Part shown: in pieces, positions 17,163 to 26,530 of the stretch | How the letters are laid out: every line of letters starts with the position of its first letter | Numbering within the stretch: position 1 is the first letter of the stretch | Assembly: GCF_002563715.1 (NCBI RefSeq) | Contig: NZ_PDJJ01000001.1 | Location: 1,798,001 to 1,862,000 of the forward strand | DNA length: 64,000 bases | Source: Isoptericola jiangsuensis | GTDB taxonomy: Bacteria; Actinomycetota; Actinomycetes; Actinomycetales; Cellulomonadaceae | Direction of reading: 5' to 3' | Notes under the pieces: generated by a model | Told to the model about the DNA's origin: nothing | What the model saw: the letters and a program-made list of their open reading frames with translations, nothing else | Database searches by the model: none | Made by a program: the position numbers and the translations under genes

Positions 17163-17890
17163 ATGTCCAGCCAGGTCCCACGTCTCGAGGTCGACGGGCT
17201 CACCGTCACCTTCGGAGGGCTCACCGCCCTCGACGACGTCAGCTTCTCCGTCGGCGACGGCCGGACCGTCGCCCTCATCGGCCCCAACGGGGCCGGCAAG
17301 ACCACCGCGTTCAACGCCGTCTGCTCCCTTGTCCGGCCCACCGCCGGGACCGTGCGGATCGCCGGCCGGGCCGCGCCCGCCTCGCCCACCCGGCTCCTCG
17401 AGCGCGGCGTCGCGCGCACCCTCCAGGGGCTCGGCCTCTTCGAGGCCATGACCGTCCTCGAGAACGTCGTCGTCCCCCTCACCGGCCGCCCCGGACGCAC
17501 CGACGCCCACCGCGCGACCGCCCTGGCGACGCTCGACCGGCTCGGCCTCGCGCAGCACGCGCACGCCCCCGTCGGGGCGCTGCCGTACCCCGAGCGCAAA
17601 CGCGTCGCGCTCGCCCGGGCGCTCGTGACCGGACCCCGTCTGCTCCTGCTCGACGAGCCCGCCGGGGGCCTCGGCGCCGAGGACATCGACGAGCTCGCCG
17701 ACGTCGTGCGCCGGCTCGCCGCCGACGGGTGCGCCGTCCTGCTCGTCGAGCACCACATGGACTTCGTCATGGGCCTCGCCGACGAGATCGTCGTCCTCGA
17801 CTTCGGTAGGGTCGTCGCCAGCGGCACCCCCGACGCCGTGCGCGCCGACCCCGCCGTCGAGGCCGCCTACCTCGGGCTCGAGGCGGCCGC

Positions 17891-17894
<4 letters not shown>
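17163..17894 (+). CDS. Branched-chain-type ABC transporter ATPase (LivG-like)
   Basis: A 243-residue ATPase: Walker A GPNGAGKTTAFN (about 41-52), Q-loop region TLQGLGLF, a degenerate signature (LPYPERKRVALARAL in place of LSGGQ), Walker B LLLLDEPAGGL, and the switch region VEHHMDFVM. The altered signature PYPERK is unusual but occurs among LivG-like proteins. The ATG at 17163 is preferred over a GTG at 17136 because GAAGAGG precedes it at the right spacing and the GTG abuts the -10 box. It is first of five coupled transporter genes. Confidence 0.88.
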
Positions 17895-18648
<754 letters not shown>

Positions 18649-18649
<1 letters not shown>

Positions 18650-19527
18650 TGGACCGACTCGCCTTCCTCCTCGCCACCGGCCTCGCCCGAGGCCTCGTCG
18701 TCGCGCTGTTCGCGCTCTCCCTCGTCATCATCTGGCGCGCCGCGCGCCTCGTGAACTTCGCCCAGGCCGCCATGGCCGTCGTCGCCGTCTACGTCGCCCA
18801 CGCGATCACCGGCCTCACCGGGTCGTTCTGGCTCGGCCTCGTCGCGGCCGTCGTCGCCGGGGCCGTCGTCGGGCTGGTCGTCGAGCGCGGGCTCGTCCGC
18901 CTCGTCCCCGGCGGCACGCCCCTGCCCGGCATGATCGTCGCGATCGGCCTGGTCATGGTGCTCCAGTCGGCCCTCGGCATCGCGTTCGGCCCCCAGCACC
19001 GACCCCTGCGGGCACCGCTGTCCCAGCAGCCGTTCGTCGTCGGCGGCGTCCCCGTGCTGTCGCCCTACGACCTGTTCGTCCTCCTCGTCGCCCTCGCCGT
19101 CGTCGGCGGCCTCGCGCTGCTGTTCAACGCCACCACCCTCGGGCTGCAGATGCGGGCCTCCGCCACCGCGCCCGAGGTGTCCCGGCTCCTCGGCGTGCGG
19201 GTGCCCCGCATGGTCACGCTCGGCTGGGCGCTGTCGGGCGGGGTGGCGGCGCTCGCCGTCATGCTGCTCGTCCCCACCGAGCTCGGGCTCAACGCGCACA
19301 GCGGCGACATGCTCTTCGTCCACGCGTTCACCGTCGCCGTCCTGGGCGGGCTCGACTCGCCGGTCGGAGCCCTCGTCGGCGGCGTCGTCGTGGGCGTCCT
19401 CGTCAGCCTCGTCACCGGGTACCTCGGCGCCGGGCTCGCCCCGCTGGCGGTGCTCGCCCTGCTCACCCTCGTCCTGCTCGTGCGACCCGGCGGGATCTTC
19501 GCCGTCAAGGAGGCCCGGACCGCATGA
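18649..19527 (+). CDS. Branched-chain-type ABC permease (LivH-like)
   Basis: A 292-residue inner-membrane permease with about eight hydrophobic helices and the motifs VNFAQAAMAV near the N-terminus and GGLDSPVGALVGGVVVG near the C-terminus that mark LivH proteins. It forms the membrane channel with the LivM-like protein. The stop overlaps the LivM start (ATGA). Confidence 0.9.
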
Positions 19528-20591
19528 CCACCGACCGCCGACGGGTGCGCCGGACCCTGCTGCGCGCCGCCCTGCTCACCCTCCTCGCCGTGGGGGCCAC
19601 GTTCCTGCTCGACGACTACCGCAACTACCAGCTCGCGGTCGTCGCCGCCGTCTTCTGCGCCACCGCCGGCCTCACCCTGCTCGTCGGGCTCACCGGACAG
19701 CTCTCCCTCGGCCACGCCGTCCTCATGGCCGCCGGCGGGTACGGCTACGCCCTCGCCGCGGCACCGGCCGCCGCCGCCGGCCTCGGCGGACCGGCACGGT
19801 TCGCCGTCGGCGTCGCCGGGGCGCTCGCGCTCGCCGGGGCCGTCGGGATGCTGCTCGGCCTCGCCGGTGCCCGCCTCAAGGGCCCCTACCTCGCCGGACT
19901 CACGCTCGCCCTCGTCATCGCGCTGCCGGCGATCACCACGGAGGTGCCCGGCCTCGGCGGCGGCCAGGGCCTCGGCGTCCCCTTCGAGGGGGTGCCCGAC
20001 GCCCTGCGCGGCGTCGTCGGCGTCGAGCAGTGGCACGCCTGGATCGCCGTCGCCGTCGCAGCCGCCGCCGTCACGCCGCTCGCCCTGCTGCGCAGCGGCC
20101 GCGCCGGCACCCGGATGCGCGCCGTGCACGGCGACGAGACCGCCGCCCGGCTCGCCGGGATCTCCCCGGCCCGGGTCAAGACCGGCGCCTTCGCGGCCGG
20201 GGCGCTCGCGGCCGGCCTCGGCGGTGCCGTCCTGGCCGTCGTCACGCAGAACGTCAGCCACGGCGCGTACGACCTCGCGTTCTCCCTCCTGCTGCTCGTC
20301 GCCGTCGTCGTCGGCGGGCTCGGCAGCATCGGCGGTGCCGCCGTCGGCGCGGTGCTCGTCGTCCTGCTGCCCTGGTGGATCGACCTGGTCGTGGCGGGGG
20401 TCGGGCTGCCCGCGGACGTCGAGCAGCGGCTGGCCGGCAACGCCGCCGTCCTCGTCTTCGGTGTGCTGCTCGTCGCGGTCACCGTCGTGTGGCCGGGAGG
20501 GCTCTCGCACGCCCTCGGCGGCCGCGTCAGCTCCCTCGCCCGCCGGTTCCGACCGGCCCCGCACGTCCCGCCAACGCTCACAGAGAGGTGA
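19524..20591 (+). CDS. Branched-chain-type ABC permease (LivM-like)
   Basis: A 355-residue permease with about ten hydrophobic segments. The LivM hallmarks are GLTGQLSLGHAVLMAAGGYGYA (about residues 55-76), RLKGPYLAGLTLAL, and the loop RSGRAGTRMRAVHGDETAARLAGISPARVK, followed by GGLGSIGGAAVGAVLVV. It is the second half of the translocation channel. Six bases separate it from the binding-protein gene. Confidence 0.9.
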   Translation: MTTDRRRVRRTLLRAALLTLLAVGATFLLDDYRNYQLAVVAAVFCATAGLTLLVGLTGQLSLGHAVLMAAGGYGYALAAAPAAAAGLGGPARFAVGVAGALALAGAVGMLLGLAGARLKGPYLAGLTLALVIALPAITTEVPGLGGGQGLGVPFEGVPDALRGVVGVEQWHAWIAVAVAAAAVTPLALLRSGRAGTRMRAVHGDETAARLAGISPARVKTGAFAAGALAAGLGGAVLAVVTQNVSHGAYDLAFSLLLLVAVVVGGLGSIGGAAVGAVLVVLLPWWIDLVVAGVGLPADVEQRLAGNAAVLVFGVLLVAVTVVWPGGLSHALGGRVSSLARRFRPAPHVPPTLTER

Positions 20592-20596
20592 ACCCC

Positions 20597-21874
20597 ATGC
20601 GGACCACCACCACCCCCCGCCCCCGGGCGCGCGCCACCGTCGCGACGCTCGGCGCCGCGGCCCTCGCCCTGACGCTCGCCGCCTGCGGCGGGGCCGACGA
20701 GGCGACCCCCGGCGTCACCGCCGAGACCGTCACCATCGGCACCCACCAGCCCCTGACCGGACCGGCCGCCGCCGGGTACTCGTCGATCTCGGCGGCGACG
20801 CAGGCGTACTTCGACCACGTCAACGCCCAGGGCGGCGTCCACGGGCGGCAGATCGAGTACGTCGTGAAGGACGACGGCTACAACCCGGCGAACACGCAGA
20901 CCGTCGTGCGCGAGCTCGTCCAGCAGGACGACGTCTTCGCGGTCGTCAACGGGCTGGGGACGCCGACGCACTCCGCTGTGCTCGACTTCCTCAACCAGAA
21001 CGAGGTGCCGGACCTGTTCGTGTCGTCCGGGTCGACCGCCTGGGACGACCCCGAGGCGTACCCGTACACGTTCGGCTACAACGCGGACTACCACGTCGAG
21101 GGGGCGGCCCTCGGCCGGTACGCGGCCGACGAGCACCCCGGCGAGACCGTGTGCCTGCTCGGGCAGAACGACGACTACGGCGAGACCCTCCTCGAGGGCG
21201 TGCAGATCGCGCTCGGCGAGGACGGCGTCGCGGCCCACGAGACCTACGAGACCGCCAACCAGGACGTCACGGCGCAGATCGGCGCGCTCCAGGGCGCCGG
21301 GTGCGAGGTCGTGGTGCTGGGCACCGTCAACGGCTTCACCGCGCTCGCCGTGGGCACCGCCGCCCAGATGGGCTTCACCCCCACCTGGATGGCGGCCTCC
21401 GCCGGCGGCGACTACCCCACCCTCGTGGGATTCCTCGGCGAGGACCTCGCCCCGGTCCTGCTCCAGGGGTTCGTGTCCGTCAACTACCTGCCCTTCGGTC
21501 CCGGCGGCGACTGGGTCGAGCTGTTCTCGGCCGTCAACGACGAGTACAACGCCGGCGCGCCGTTCGACGGCAACACCGTGTTCGGCATGAGCGTCGGCTA
21601 CACGTTCGTCGAGGCCCTGGCCCGGGCGGGGGAGGACCCGACCCGCGAGTCCCTCGTGGCGGCGCTGGAGTCCGGCGACGTGGTCGGCAACGGCCTCGCG
21701 CCCCTCGCCTACTCGGCCGACGACCACGCCGGGTTCACGACCGCGGGGATCACCGTGGTCGACGACGGCGTCCAGGACTTCGTCGGCACCACCTACCGGC
21801 TCGACGGCGAGACCGTCACGACGACCGAGCCGCAGGTGCCCGCCGTCGAGGGCGAGGGCGTCCCCACCGAGTGA
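20597..21874 (+). CDS. Lipoprotein substrate-binding protein of the Liv-type importer
   Basis: A 425-residue periplasmic-binding-protein fold (LivK/AmiC type). The N-terminal signal peptide ends in a lipobox (LTLAAC, Cys near residue 31), so it is anchored to the outer face of the membrane. The mature part carries VTIGTHQPLTGPAAAGYSS and the conserved NDDYGETLLEGV hinge region. The start follows AGAGAGG. In this family substrates include amino acids, amides, short fatty acids and aromatic acids; the neighbouring acyl-CoA genes suggest a carboxylic acid rather than leucine. Confidence 0.9.
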   Translation: MRTTTTPRPRARATVATLGAAALALTLAACGGADEATPGVTAETVTIGTHQPLTGPAAAGYSSISAATQAYFDHVNAQGGVHGRQIEYVVKDDGYNPANTQTVVRELVQQDDVFAVVNGLGTPTHSAVLDFLNQNEVPDLFVSSGSTAWDDPEAYPYTFGYNADYHVEGAALGRYAADEHPGETVCLLGQNDDYGETLLEGVQIALGEDGVAAHETYETANQDVTAQIGALQGAGCEVVVLGTVNGFTALAVGTAAQMGFTPTWMAASAGGDYPTLVGFLGEDLAPVLLQGFVSVNYLPFGPGGDWVELFSAVNDEYNAGAPFDGNTVFGMSVGYTFVEALARAGEDPTRESLVAALESGDVVGNGLAPLAYSADDHAGFTTAGITVVDDGVQDFVGTTYRLDGETVTTTEPQVPAVEGEGVPTE

Positions 21875-21878
21875 CGGA

Positions 21879-21950
21879 CCTCCGGGCGGGGGCGGCGCCC
21901 CCCGCCCGGAGGCGAGATCGACAGGACCCGGCGCGCCCCCCGCGCCGGGT
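21879..21950. terminator. Double hairpin between convergent genes
   Basis: There are two perfect stem-loops: a 14-bp stem with 6-nt loop at 21879-21912, and a 10-bp stem with a CCCCC loop at 21926-21950. They fill the gap between the binding-protein gene and the converging acyl-CoA dehydrogenase and probably terminate both transcripts. Confidence 0.7.
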
Positions 21951-21968
21951 CCCGTCGTCGTGCCGTGC

Positions 21969-23171
21969 TCAGCGCCCCAGCTGCGCCCGTCCCAGGGAGG
22001 CGAGGTGGACCTCGTCGGGGCCGTCGGCGATGCGCAGCGACCGGATGCCGGCGAACATCTCGGCCAGCGGCTGGTCGCCCGAGACGCCCGCGGCGCCGAA
22101 GAGCTGCACCACGCGGTCCAGGATGCGCTGCACGGCGCGCGGCACGGCGATCTTGATCGCCTGGATCTCCGTCATCGCCCGCCGGTTGCCGACGGTGTCC
22201 ATCAACCAGGCGGCCTTGAGCACCAGCAGGCGCAGCGCCTCGATCTCGACGCGCGCCTCGGCGACCCACTCGCGGACCACGCCCTGGTGGGCCAGGGGCA
22301 CGCCGAACGTCGACCGTTCCTGCGCCCGTCCGACGGCCAGGGCGAGCGCCCGCTCCGCGGTGCCGAGGGCGCGCATGCAGTGGTGGATGCGGCCCGGCCC
22401 GAGCCGGGCCTGGGCGATCGCGAACCCGCCGCCCTCGACGCCGAGCAGGTTCGCGGCCGGCACGCGGACGTCGTCGAACACGATCTCGGCGTGCCCGCCG
22501 TGGTCGCGGTCGTCGTAGCCGAACACCGTCAGGGGCCGCACGACCCGCACGCCGGGGGTGTCGCGCGGGACGAGGATCATCGACTGCCGGCGGTGCCGCT
22601 CGGCGTCGGGGTCGGTCTTGCCCATGACGACCAGGAGCGTGCAGTCGGGGCTCATCGCGCCCGTCGACCACCACTTGCGCCCGGTGACGACGTACTCGTC
22701 ACCGTCGCGGCGGATGCGGGTGCCGATCTGGGAGGCGTCCGAGGACGCGACGTCCGGCTCGGTCATGCAGAACGCGGAGCGGGCGCGGGCGTCGAGCAGC
22801 GGGTCGAGCCAGCGCTCCTGCTGCTCGGGCGTGCCGAACTCGGCGAGCAGCTCCATGTTGCCGGTGTCCGGGGCCGCGCAGTTCATCGCGACGGGGGCCA
22901 GGCGCGGGCTCCAGCCCGACAGCTCGGCGAGCGGTGCGTACTGGAGGTTGGTCAGGCCGGCGCCGCGCGCGGACGGCAGGAACAGGTTCCACAGCCCGTC
23001 GGCGCGCGCCGTGGCACGCAGGTCGTCGACGACGGGCCGGAACGTCCACACGTCGGGGGTGGCGGCGAGCTGGGCGTCCAGGACGGGCTCGGCCGGCAGG
23101 ACGTGGTCGTGCACGAAGGCGCGCACCCGCTCGGTGAGGTCGGCGGTGCGCGGGTCGGGGGCGAAGTCCAT
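21969..23171 (-). CDS. ACAD10/11-like acyl-CoA dehydrogenase
   Basis: A 400-residue acyl-CoA dehydrogenase. The segment NCAAPDTGNMELL (about 97-109) and the C-terminal DGPDEVHLASLGR are the signatures of the ACAD10/ACAD11 subgroup; EPDVASSDASQIGT is the FAD/acyl-CoA loop. In that subgroup an APH-fold kinase acts with the dehydrogenase on 4-hydroxyacyl-CoA: phosphorylation of the 4-hydroxyl, then elimination to an enoyl-CoA (mammalian ACAD11; LvaA/LvaC in levulinate use). The kinase here is encoded just upstream and ends two bases before this ATG. The substrate assignment is inference. Confidence 0.88.
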   Translation of the reverse strand: MDFAPDPRTADLTERVRAFVHDHVLPAEPVLDAQLAATPDVWTFRPVVDDLRATARADGLWNLFLPSARGAGLTNLQYAPLAELSGWSPRLAPVAMNCAAPDTGNMELLAEFGTPEQQERWLDPLLDARARSAFCMTEPDVASSDASQIGTRIRRDGDEYVVTGRKWWSTGAMSPDCTLLVVMGKTDPDAERHRRQSMILVPRDTPGVRVVRPLTVFGYDDRDHGGHAEIVFDDVRVPAANLLGVEGGGFAIAQARLGPGRIHHCMRALGTAERALALAVGRAQERSTFGVPLAHQGVVREWVAEARVEIEALRLLVLKAAWLMDTVGNRRAMTEIQAIKIAVPRAVQRILDRVVQLFGAAGVSGDQPLAEMFAGIRSLRIADGPDEVHLASLGRAQLGR

Positions 23172-23172
23172 C

Positions 23173-24234
23173 TCAGGCGCTCCTGGGTCGGGCGGACGCC
23201 CGGGCGAGACCGTCGTCCGCGAGGGGGGCGACGAGGTCGCCGATGGTGTCGAACCCGTCGCCGACGGTCTCCCCGGCGCGGTGGCGGAAGTGGATCCCCT
23301 CGAGGATCACGGCGAGCTTGTAGGCCGCGAAGGCGCGGTACCACCACAGGTCGGGCACGGCGGTGCCGGCGCGGGCGGCGTAGGTGTCGACGACCTCGTC
23401 GAACGTGGGGTAGCCCGCGTCGGCGACGACGGCGGACACGACGGTCTCGTGCGGCGTGAGGTCGCGGATCTCCCAGTAGAGGCCGAGCAGGCCGAGGTCC
23501 ACCAGGGGGTCGCCGAGCGTCGCCATCTCCCAGTCGAGGACGGCGGCCACGGTGGGGTGGTCGGGGGTCCCGGCGACCAGCGCGTTGTCGAGGCGGTAGT
23601 CGCCGTGCACGATCCCGTGGCGCGACGTCCGCGGGACGTGGGCGCCGAGCCGGTCCTGGAGCGCGTCGAGCGCGGGCAGGTCCCGCGAGCGGGATGCGTC
23701 GTACTGGCGTCGCCAGGTGGTGAGCTGTCGGTCGAGGTAGCCGCGGGGGCGGCCGAAGTCATCGAGCCCGACGTCCTCGGGCGCGACGGTGTGGAGGTCG
23801 GCGAGCGTCGTCGCCAGGGTGGTGCCGAGCCGGTGCAGCCCGGCAGGGGTGTAGGCGGCGTTCTGCTCGGGGCGGGACAGCACCTCGCCCTCGACGCGCT
23901 CCATGACGAGGAACGTCGTGCCGGTGACCTCGCCCGTGGCGGTGTCGTCGACGACGTCGACGGTGGCGGGCACGGGCACCGGGCTCGGTCCGAGCGCGGA
24001 GATGACGCGGTGCTCGCGGCGCATGTCGTGGGCGCTGGACAGGACGTGCCCGAGGGGCGGGCGGCGGAGGACCAGGGGGCGGGCGGCGCCGTCGACGCGG
24101 TAGGTGAGGTTGCTGCGTCCGCCGGCGATCACCCGGGCGGTGAGACCCACCCCGAGCGCGGGGGCGAGCGACGGGTGCTCGCGGGCGAGCCAGCGGGTCA
24201 GGCCGTCGCGGTCCAGTCCGGGCACATCGGTCAT
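23173..24234 (-). CDS. APH-fold phosphotransferase, probable 4-hydroxyacyl-CoA kinase
   Basis: A 353-residue aminoglycoside-phosphotransferase-fold kinase: GGRSNLTYRV nucleotide loop (38-47), catalytic HGDYRLDN (H210, D212, N217) and metal-binding DWEMATLGDPLVDLG (D234). It resembles the kinase half of ACAD10/11 and LvaA, not antibiotic kinases. It is in an operon with the ACAD10/11-like gene downstream. The ATG at 24234 is preceded by GGAGCGAGG. A perfect regulon palindrome overlaps its promoter (TATGCT -10) about 52 bp upstream. Confidence 0.85.
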   Translation of the reverse strand: MTDVPGLDRDGLTRWLAREHPSLAPALGVGLTARVIAGGRSNLTYRVDGAARPLVLRRPPLGHVLSSAHDMRREHRVISALGPSPVPVPATVDVVDDTATGEVTGTTFLVMERVEGEVLSRPEQNAAYTPAGLHRLGTTLATTLADLHTVAPEDVGLDDFGRPRGYLDRQLTTWRRQYDASRSRDLPALDALQDRLGAHVPRTSRHGIVHGDYRLDNALVAGTPDHPTVAAVLDWEMATLGDPLVDLGLLGLYWEIRDLTPHETVVSAVVADAGYPTFDEVVDTYAARAGTAVPDLWWYRAFAAYKLAVILEGIHFRHRAGETVGDGFDTIGDLVAPLADDGLARASARPRSA

Positions 24235-24285
24235 CGGCGACCTCGCTCCTTCGCTCAGGGTCGGCGTCGGTGCCGACGCCGTGAG

Positions 24286-24305
24286 CATACCGCGCGGTCG
24301 GTATG
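24286..24305. promoter_or_regulatory. Operator copy 3 (perfect palindrome) between kinase and repeat-protein genes
   Basis: A perfect inverted repeat, CATACCG-CGCGGT-CGGTATG. On the minus strand it contains a TATGCT -10 box for the kinase/dehydrogenase operon, the same arrangement as at 31453. The divergent gene at 24362 has its own -10-like TACGAT (24350-24355). A second perfect palindrome, GGCGTCGG-TG-CCGACGCC, lies alongside at 24263-24280. Confidence 0.75.
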
Positions 24306-24361
24306 TCGTGCGAGACGGCCGACCGCCCCCCGCGGCCCCGACGCGGTCCTACGATGCTGGT

Positions 24362-25324
24362 GTGACCCGGATCACCGAGTGGCTGCTCGCGACCGACCCC
24401 GCCCTGCGCTGGCAGGTCGAGCGCGACCTGCTCGGCCTGGACGACGACGTCTGGCGGGCCACCCGGGCGCGGGTGGCCACCGAGGGGTTCGGCGCCCGCC
24501 TCCTCGCCCACCAGGACGCCGACGGCCGCTGGGCGCAGGGCGCGTTCTTCCCCGGGGGCCAGGCCTGGTTCGACGTCCAGGACGAGCGCCCCCAGCCCTG
24601 GACGGCGACGACCTGGTCGCTGTCGTCGCTGCGGGAGTGGGGCCTCGACCCGGCCGTCCTGCAGGCCCGCGACACCGCGGGCCTGCTGGCCCGCCACTGC
24701 CGCTGGGAGTACGACGACCTGCCCTACTGGGGCGGCGAGGTCGACTGCTGCATCAACGCCTTCACCCTCGCCAACGGCACCTGGCTCGGGGTGGACGTCT
24801 CGACCGTGCGCGACCGCCTGGTCGACGGGCGGATGGCGGACGGCGGCTGGAACTGCTGGTGGGTCGACGGCGCCACCGTGTCCTCCTTCCGGTCCACGCT
24901 CAACGTGGTCCGGGGCCTGCTCGCGCACGAGCAGCTCGTCGGCGGGGACGAGCGGGTGCGCGCGGCCCGGCACACCGGCGAGGAGTACCTGCTGGCGCGC
25001 CGGCTCATGTACCGGCTGTCGACGGGCGAGCTCGTCGGCGAGTGGGTGCACCGGTCCGAGTACCCGTTCCGCGGCGACTACAGCCTGCTGCGGGCCGCCG
25101 ACCACTTCCGCCGGGCCGCCCTGCACGACGGCGTCGCCCCGGACGAGCGCCTGCGGGACGCGGTCGAGGCGGTCCGGTCCGCACGCCGCGAGGACGGCAC
25201 CTGGGCGCGCACCCACCGGCACGCCGGTGACGTCTGGTTCGAGGTCGACGTCCCGGTGGGGGAGGCCTCGCCGTGGCTCACGCTCACCGGGACGCTGCTG
25301 CTGCGCTGGTGGGACCGGGCCTGA
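24362..25324 (+). CDS. Squalene-cyclase/prenyltransferase-like alpha-barrel repeat protein
   Basis: About 320 residues, rich in Trp, with QDADGRWAQGAFF and DGGWNCWW-type units that resemble the QxxDGSW repeats of squalene-hopene cyclases and prenyltransferase beta subunits. The DxDD catalytic motif of cyclases is not visible, so it is probably a non-cyclase alpha/alpha-barrel protein. The start is a GTG 6 bp after a TACGAT -10 box, suggesting a leaderless mRNA. It lies divergent from the kinase gene and shares the operator region. The function is unknown. Confidence 0.75.
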   Translation: MTRITEWLLATDPALRWQVERDLLGLDDDVWRATRARVATEGFGARLLAHQDADGRWAQGAFFPGGQAWFDVQDERPQPWTATTWSLSSLREWGLDPAVLQARDTAGLLARHCRWEYDDLPYWGGEVDCCINAFTLANGTWLGVDVSTVRDRLVDGRMADGGWNCWWVDGATVSSFRSTLNVVRGLLAHEQLVGGDERVRAARHTGEEYLLARRLMYRLSTGELVGEWVHRSEYPFRGDYSLLRAADHFRRAALHDGVAPDERLRDAVEAVRSARREDGTWARTHRHAGDVWFEVDVPVGEASPWLTLTGTLLLRWWDRA

Positions 25325-25331
25325 GGCGGCG

Positions 25332-25748
25332 TCAGGCCTCGGGCGTGCCGAGCTGCTCGACGACGGCGGCCCGGATCGCTGCGGGCACCGGCACCGGGCG
25401 CTGCGTGACCGCGTCGACGAAGACGTGCGTGAACCGGCCCACGGCGACCGGGTCGTGCCCGCCCGCGCGCGTGATGGGCAGGTCCCACGTGATGCTCGTC
25501 GTGCCGACGCGGGCGACCCCGACCAGGACCTCCAGGTCGTCCGCCGGGTAGGACACCGGGGCCCGGAACTCGCACGACGAGGCGACGCAGTACCCGCGGA
25601 CGTCGCCGGCCGGGTCGAGCCCGGCCTCGCGGATCATCCAGGTGTTCACAGCGGTGTCCATGGCCTGGTAGTAGACGGTGTTGTTGACGTGCCCGTACTG
25701 GTCGTTGTCGTTCCAGCGCAGGGCGAAGGGGTGGCGGGCGCGGGGCAT
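25332..25748 (-). CDS. Acyl-CoA thioesterase (4HBT hotdog fold)
   Basis: A 138-residue hotdog-fold protein with the RWNDNDQYGHVNNTVYYQAMDTA motif (about 11-33) that marks 4-hydroxybenzoyl-CoA-thioesterase-type enzymes; the Asp is the catalytic candidate. It should release CoA from small acyl-CoAs and would suit the surrounding acyl-CoA genes. The start follows GAGAGGA. It is transcribed after the QsdR-like TetR gene on the same strand, 47 bp away. Confidence 0.88.
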   Translation of the reverse strand: MPRARHPFALRWNDNDQYGHVNNTVYYQAMDTAVNTWMIREAGLDPAGDVRGYCVASSCEFRAPVSYPADDLEVLVGVARVGTTSITWDLPITRAGGHDPVAVGRFTHVFVDAVTQRPVPVPAAIRAAVVEQLGTPEA

Positions 25749-25795
25749 GGGGTCCTCTCGGGCGGGGCGGGGTGCGGCCGGGCGCGCGTCCGCGG

Positions 25796-26434
25796 TCAGA
25801 CGCGCAGCAGGTGCCGGAACGCGGACGCGGCGGTGTCCGGGCTCGGCGGCTCGCCGGCGATGAGGTCGGCGTAGGTGAAGGACTCCGACACGCGCACGAG
25901 GAGGTAGGCCAGGGCGTGCGCGTCGATGGCGCCGCCGAACGGGGCGCGACCGAGATGGGTGCGCACGAGGTGCTCGACCGTGGCGACGTAGCGGTGCTGG
26001 ATGGGGCTGGCCGTCGTGGTGAGCAGGCGCAGGGCGCGCGCCGGTTCGCGGGCGAGGAAGTCGCGGAAGTAGTCGGCCCGGATGAGGTCGGTCGCGAAGT
26101 GCGTCAGCAGCGTGGCGACGTGCTCGGCGCCGTGGTGCCGGGCGTCGTCGGCGGCGCGGGCAGCCTGGACGAGCGTGGGCACGGCCAGCGACCACAGCAC
26201 CTCGGCGAGGAGGGCGTCGCGGTTGCCGACCCAGCGGAAGACGGAGGTCCGGTCGACGCCGAGCTCGACGGCCAGCGCGCCCATGTCGATCCGGCGGCCC
26301 GAGACGAAGGTCGCCCGGGCGGCCTCGAACGCGCCGAGCGCGTCGGGGTGGACCCCGGGCACCAGGCGGGCGGACAGCCGGGTCGGGGCGGCCCGGAGGC
26401 CGACGTCGGCGATCTCGCCGGTCGCGGTGAGCAT
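25796..26434 (-). CDS. TetR-family regulator (QsdR-like)
   Basis: A 212-residue TetR protein with an N-terminal helix-turn-helix (about 47-72, MGALAVELGVDRTSVFRWVG). The C-terminal region with RVSESFTYADLIAGEPP resembles the QsdR group, whose founding member controls a quorum-quenching lactonase gene; that resemblance is from memory. It is divergent from the acyl-CoA dehydrogenase/thiolase operon and may bind the TGCAACA repeats in the shared intergenic region. Confidence 0.8.
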   Translation of the reverse strand: MLTATGEIADVGLRAAPTRLSARLVPGVHPDALGAFEAARATFVSGRRIDMGALAVELGVDRTSVFRWVGNRDALLAEVLWSLAVPTLVQAARAADDARHHGAEHVATLLTHFATDLIRADYFRDFLAREPARALRLLTTTASPIQHRYVATVEHLVRTHLGRAPFGGAIDAHALAYLLVRVSESFTYADLIAGEPPSPDTAASAFRHLLRV

Positions 26435-26466
26435 GGGGGCAGCCTAGCCGGGTCCGGGGTCGGTGG

Positions 26467-26493
26467 TGCAACATTTCCCAGAATGATGCAACA
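26467..26493. promoter_or_regulatory. TGCAACA direct repeats in the TetR/dehydrogenase intergenic region
   Basis: TGCAACA occurs at 26467-26473 and again exactly 20 bp later at 26487-26493. The wider block GGTGCAACATT...GAATGA is also found at 17083-17104 before the Liv operon. This looks like a regulatory site shared by the two operons; the divergent QsdR-like regulator is the nearest candidate to bind it. Confidence 0.5.
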
Positions 26494-26530
26494 CTGGGTG
26501 CACGAGATCGACGACGATCGGAGACGACAG

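Noticed and set aside
23173-24234. Aminoglycoside resistance kinase
   Set aside because: Its fold is shared, but the motifs and the neighbouring ACAD10/11-like gene indicate acyl-CoA metabolism.
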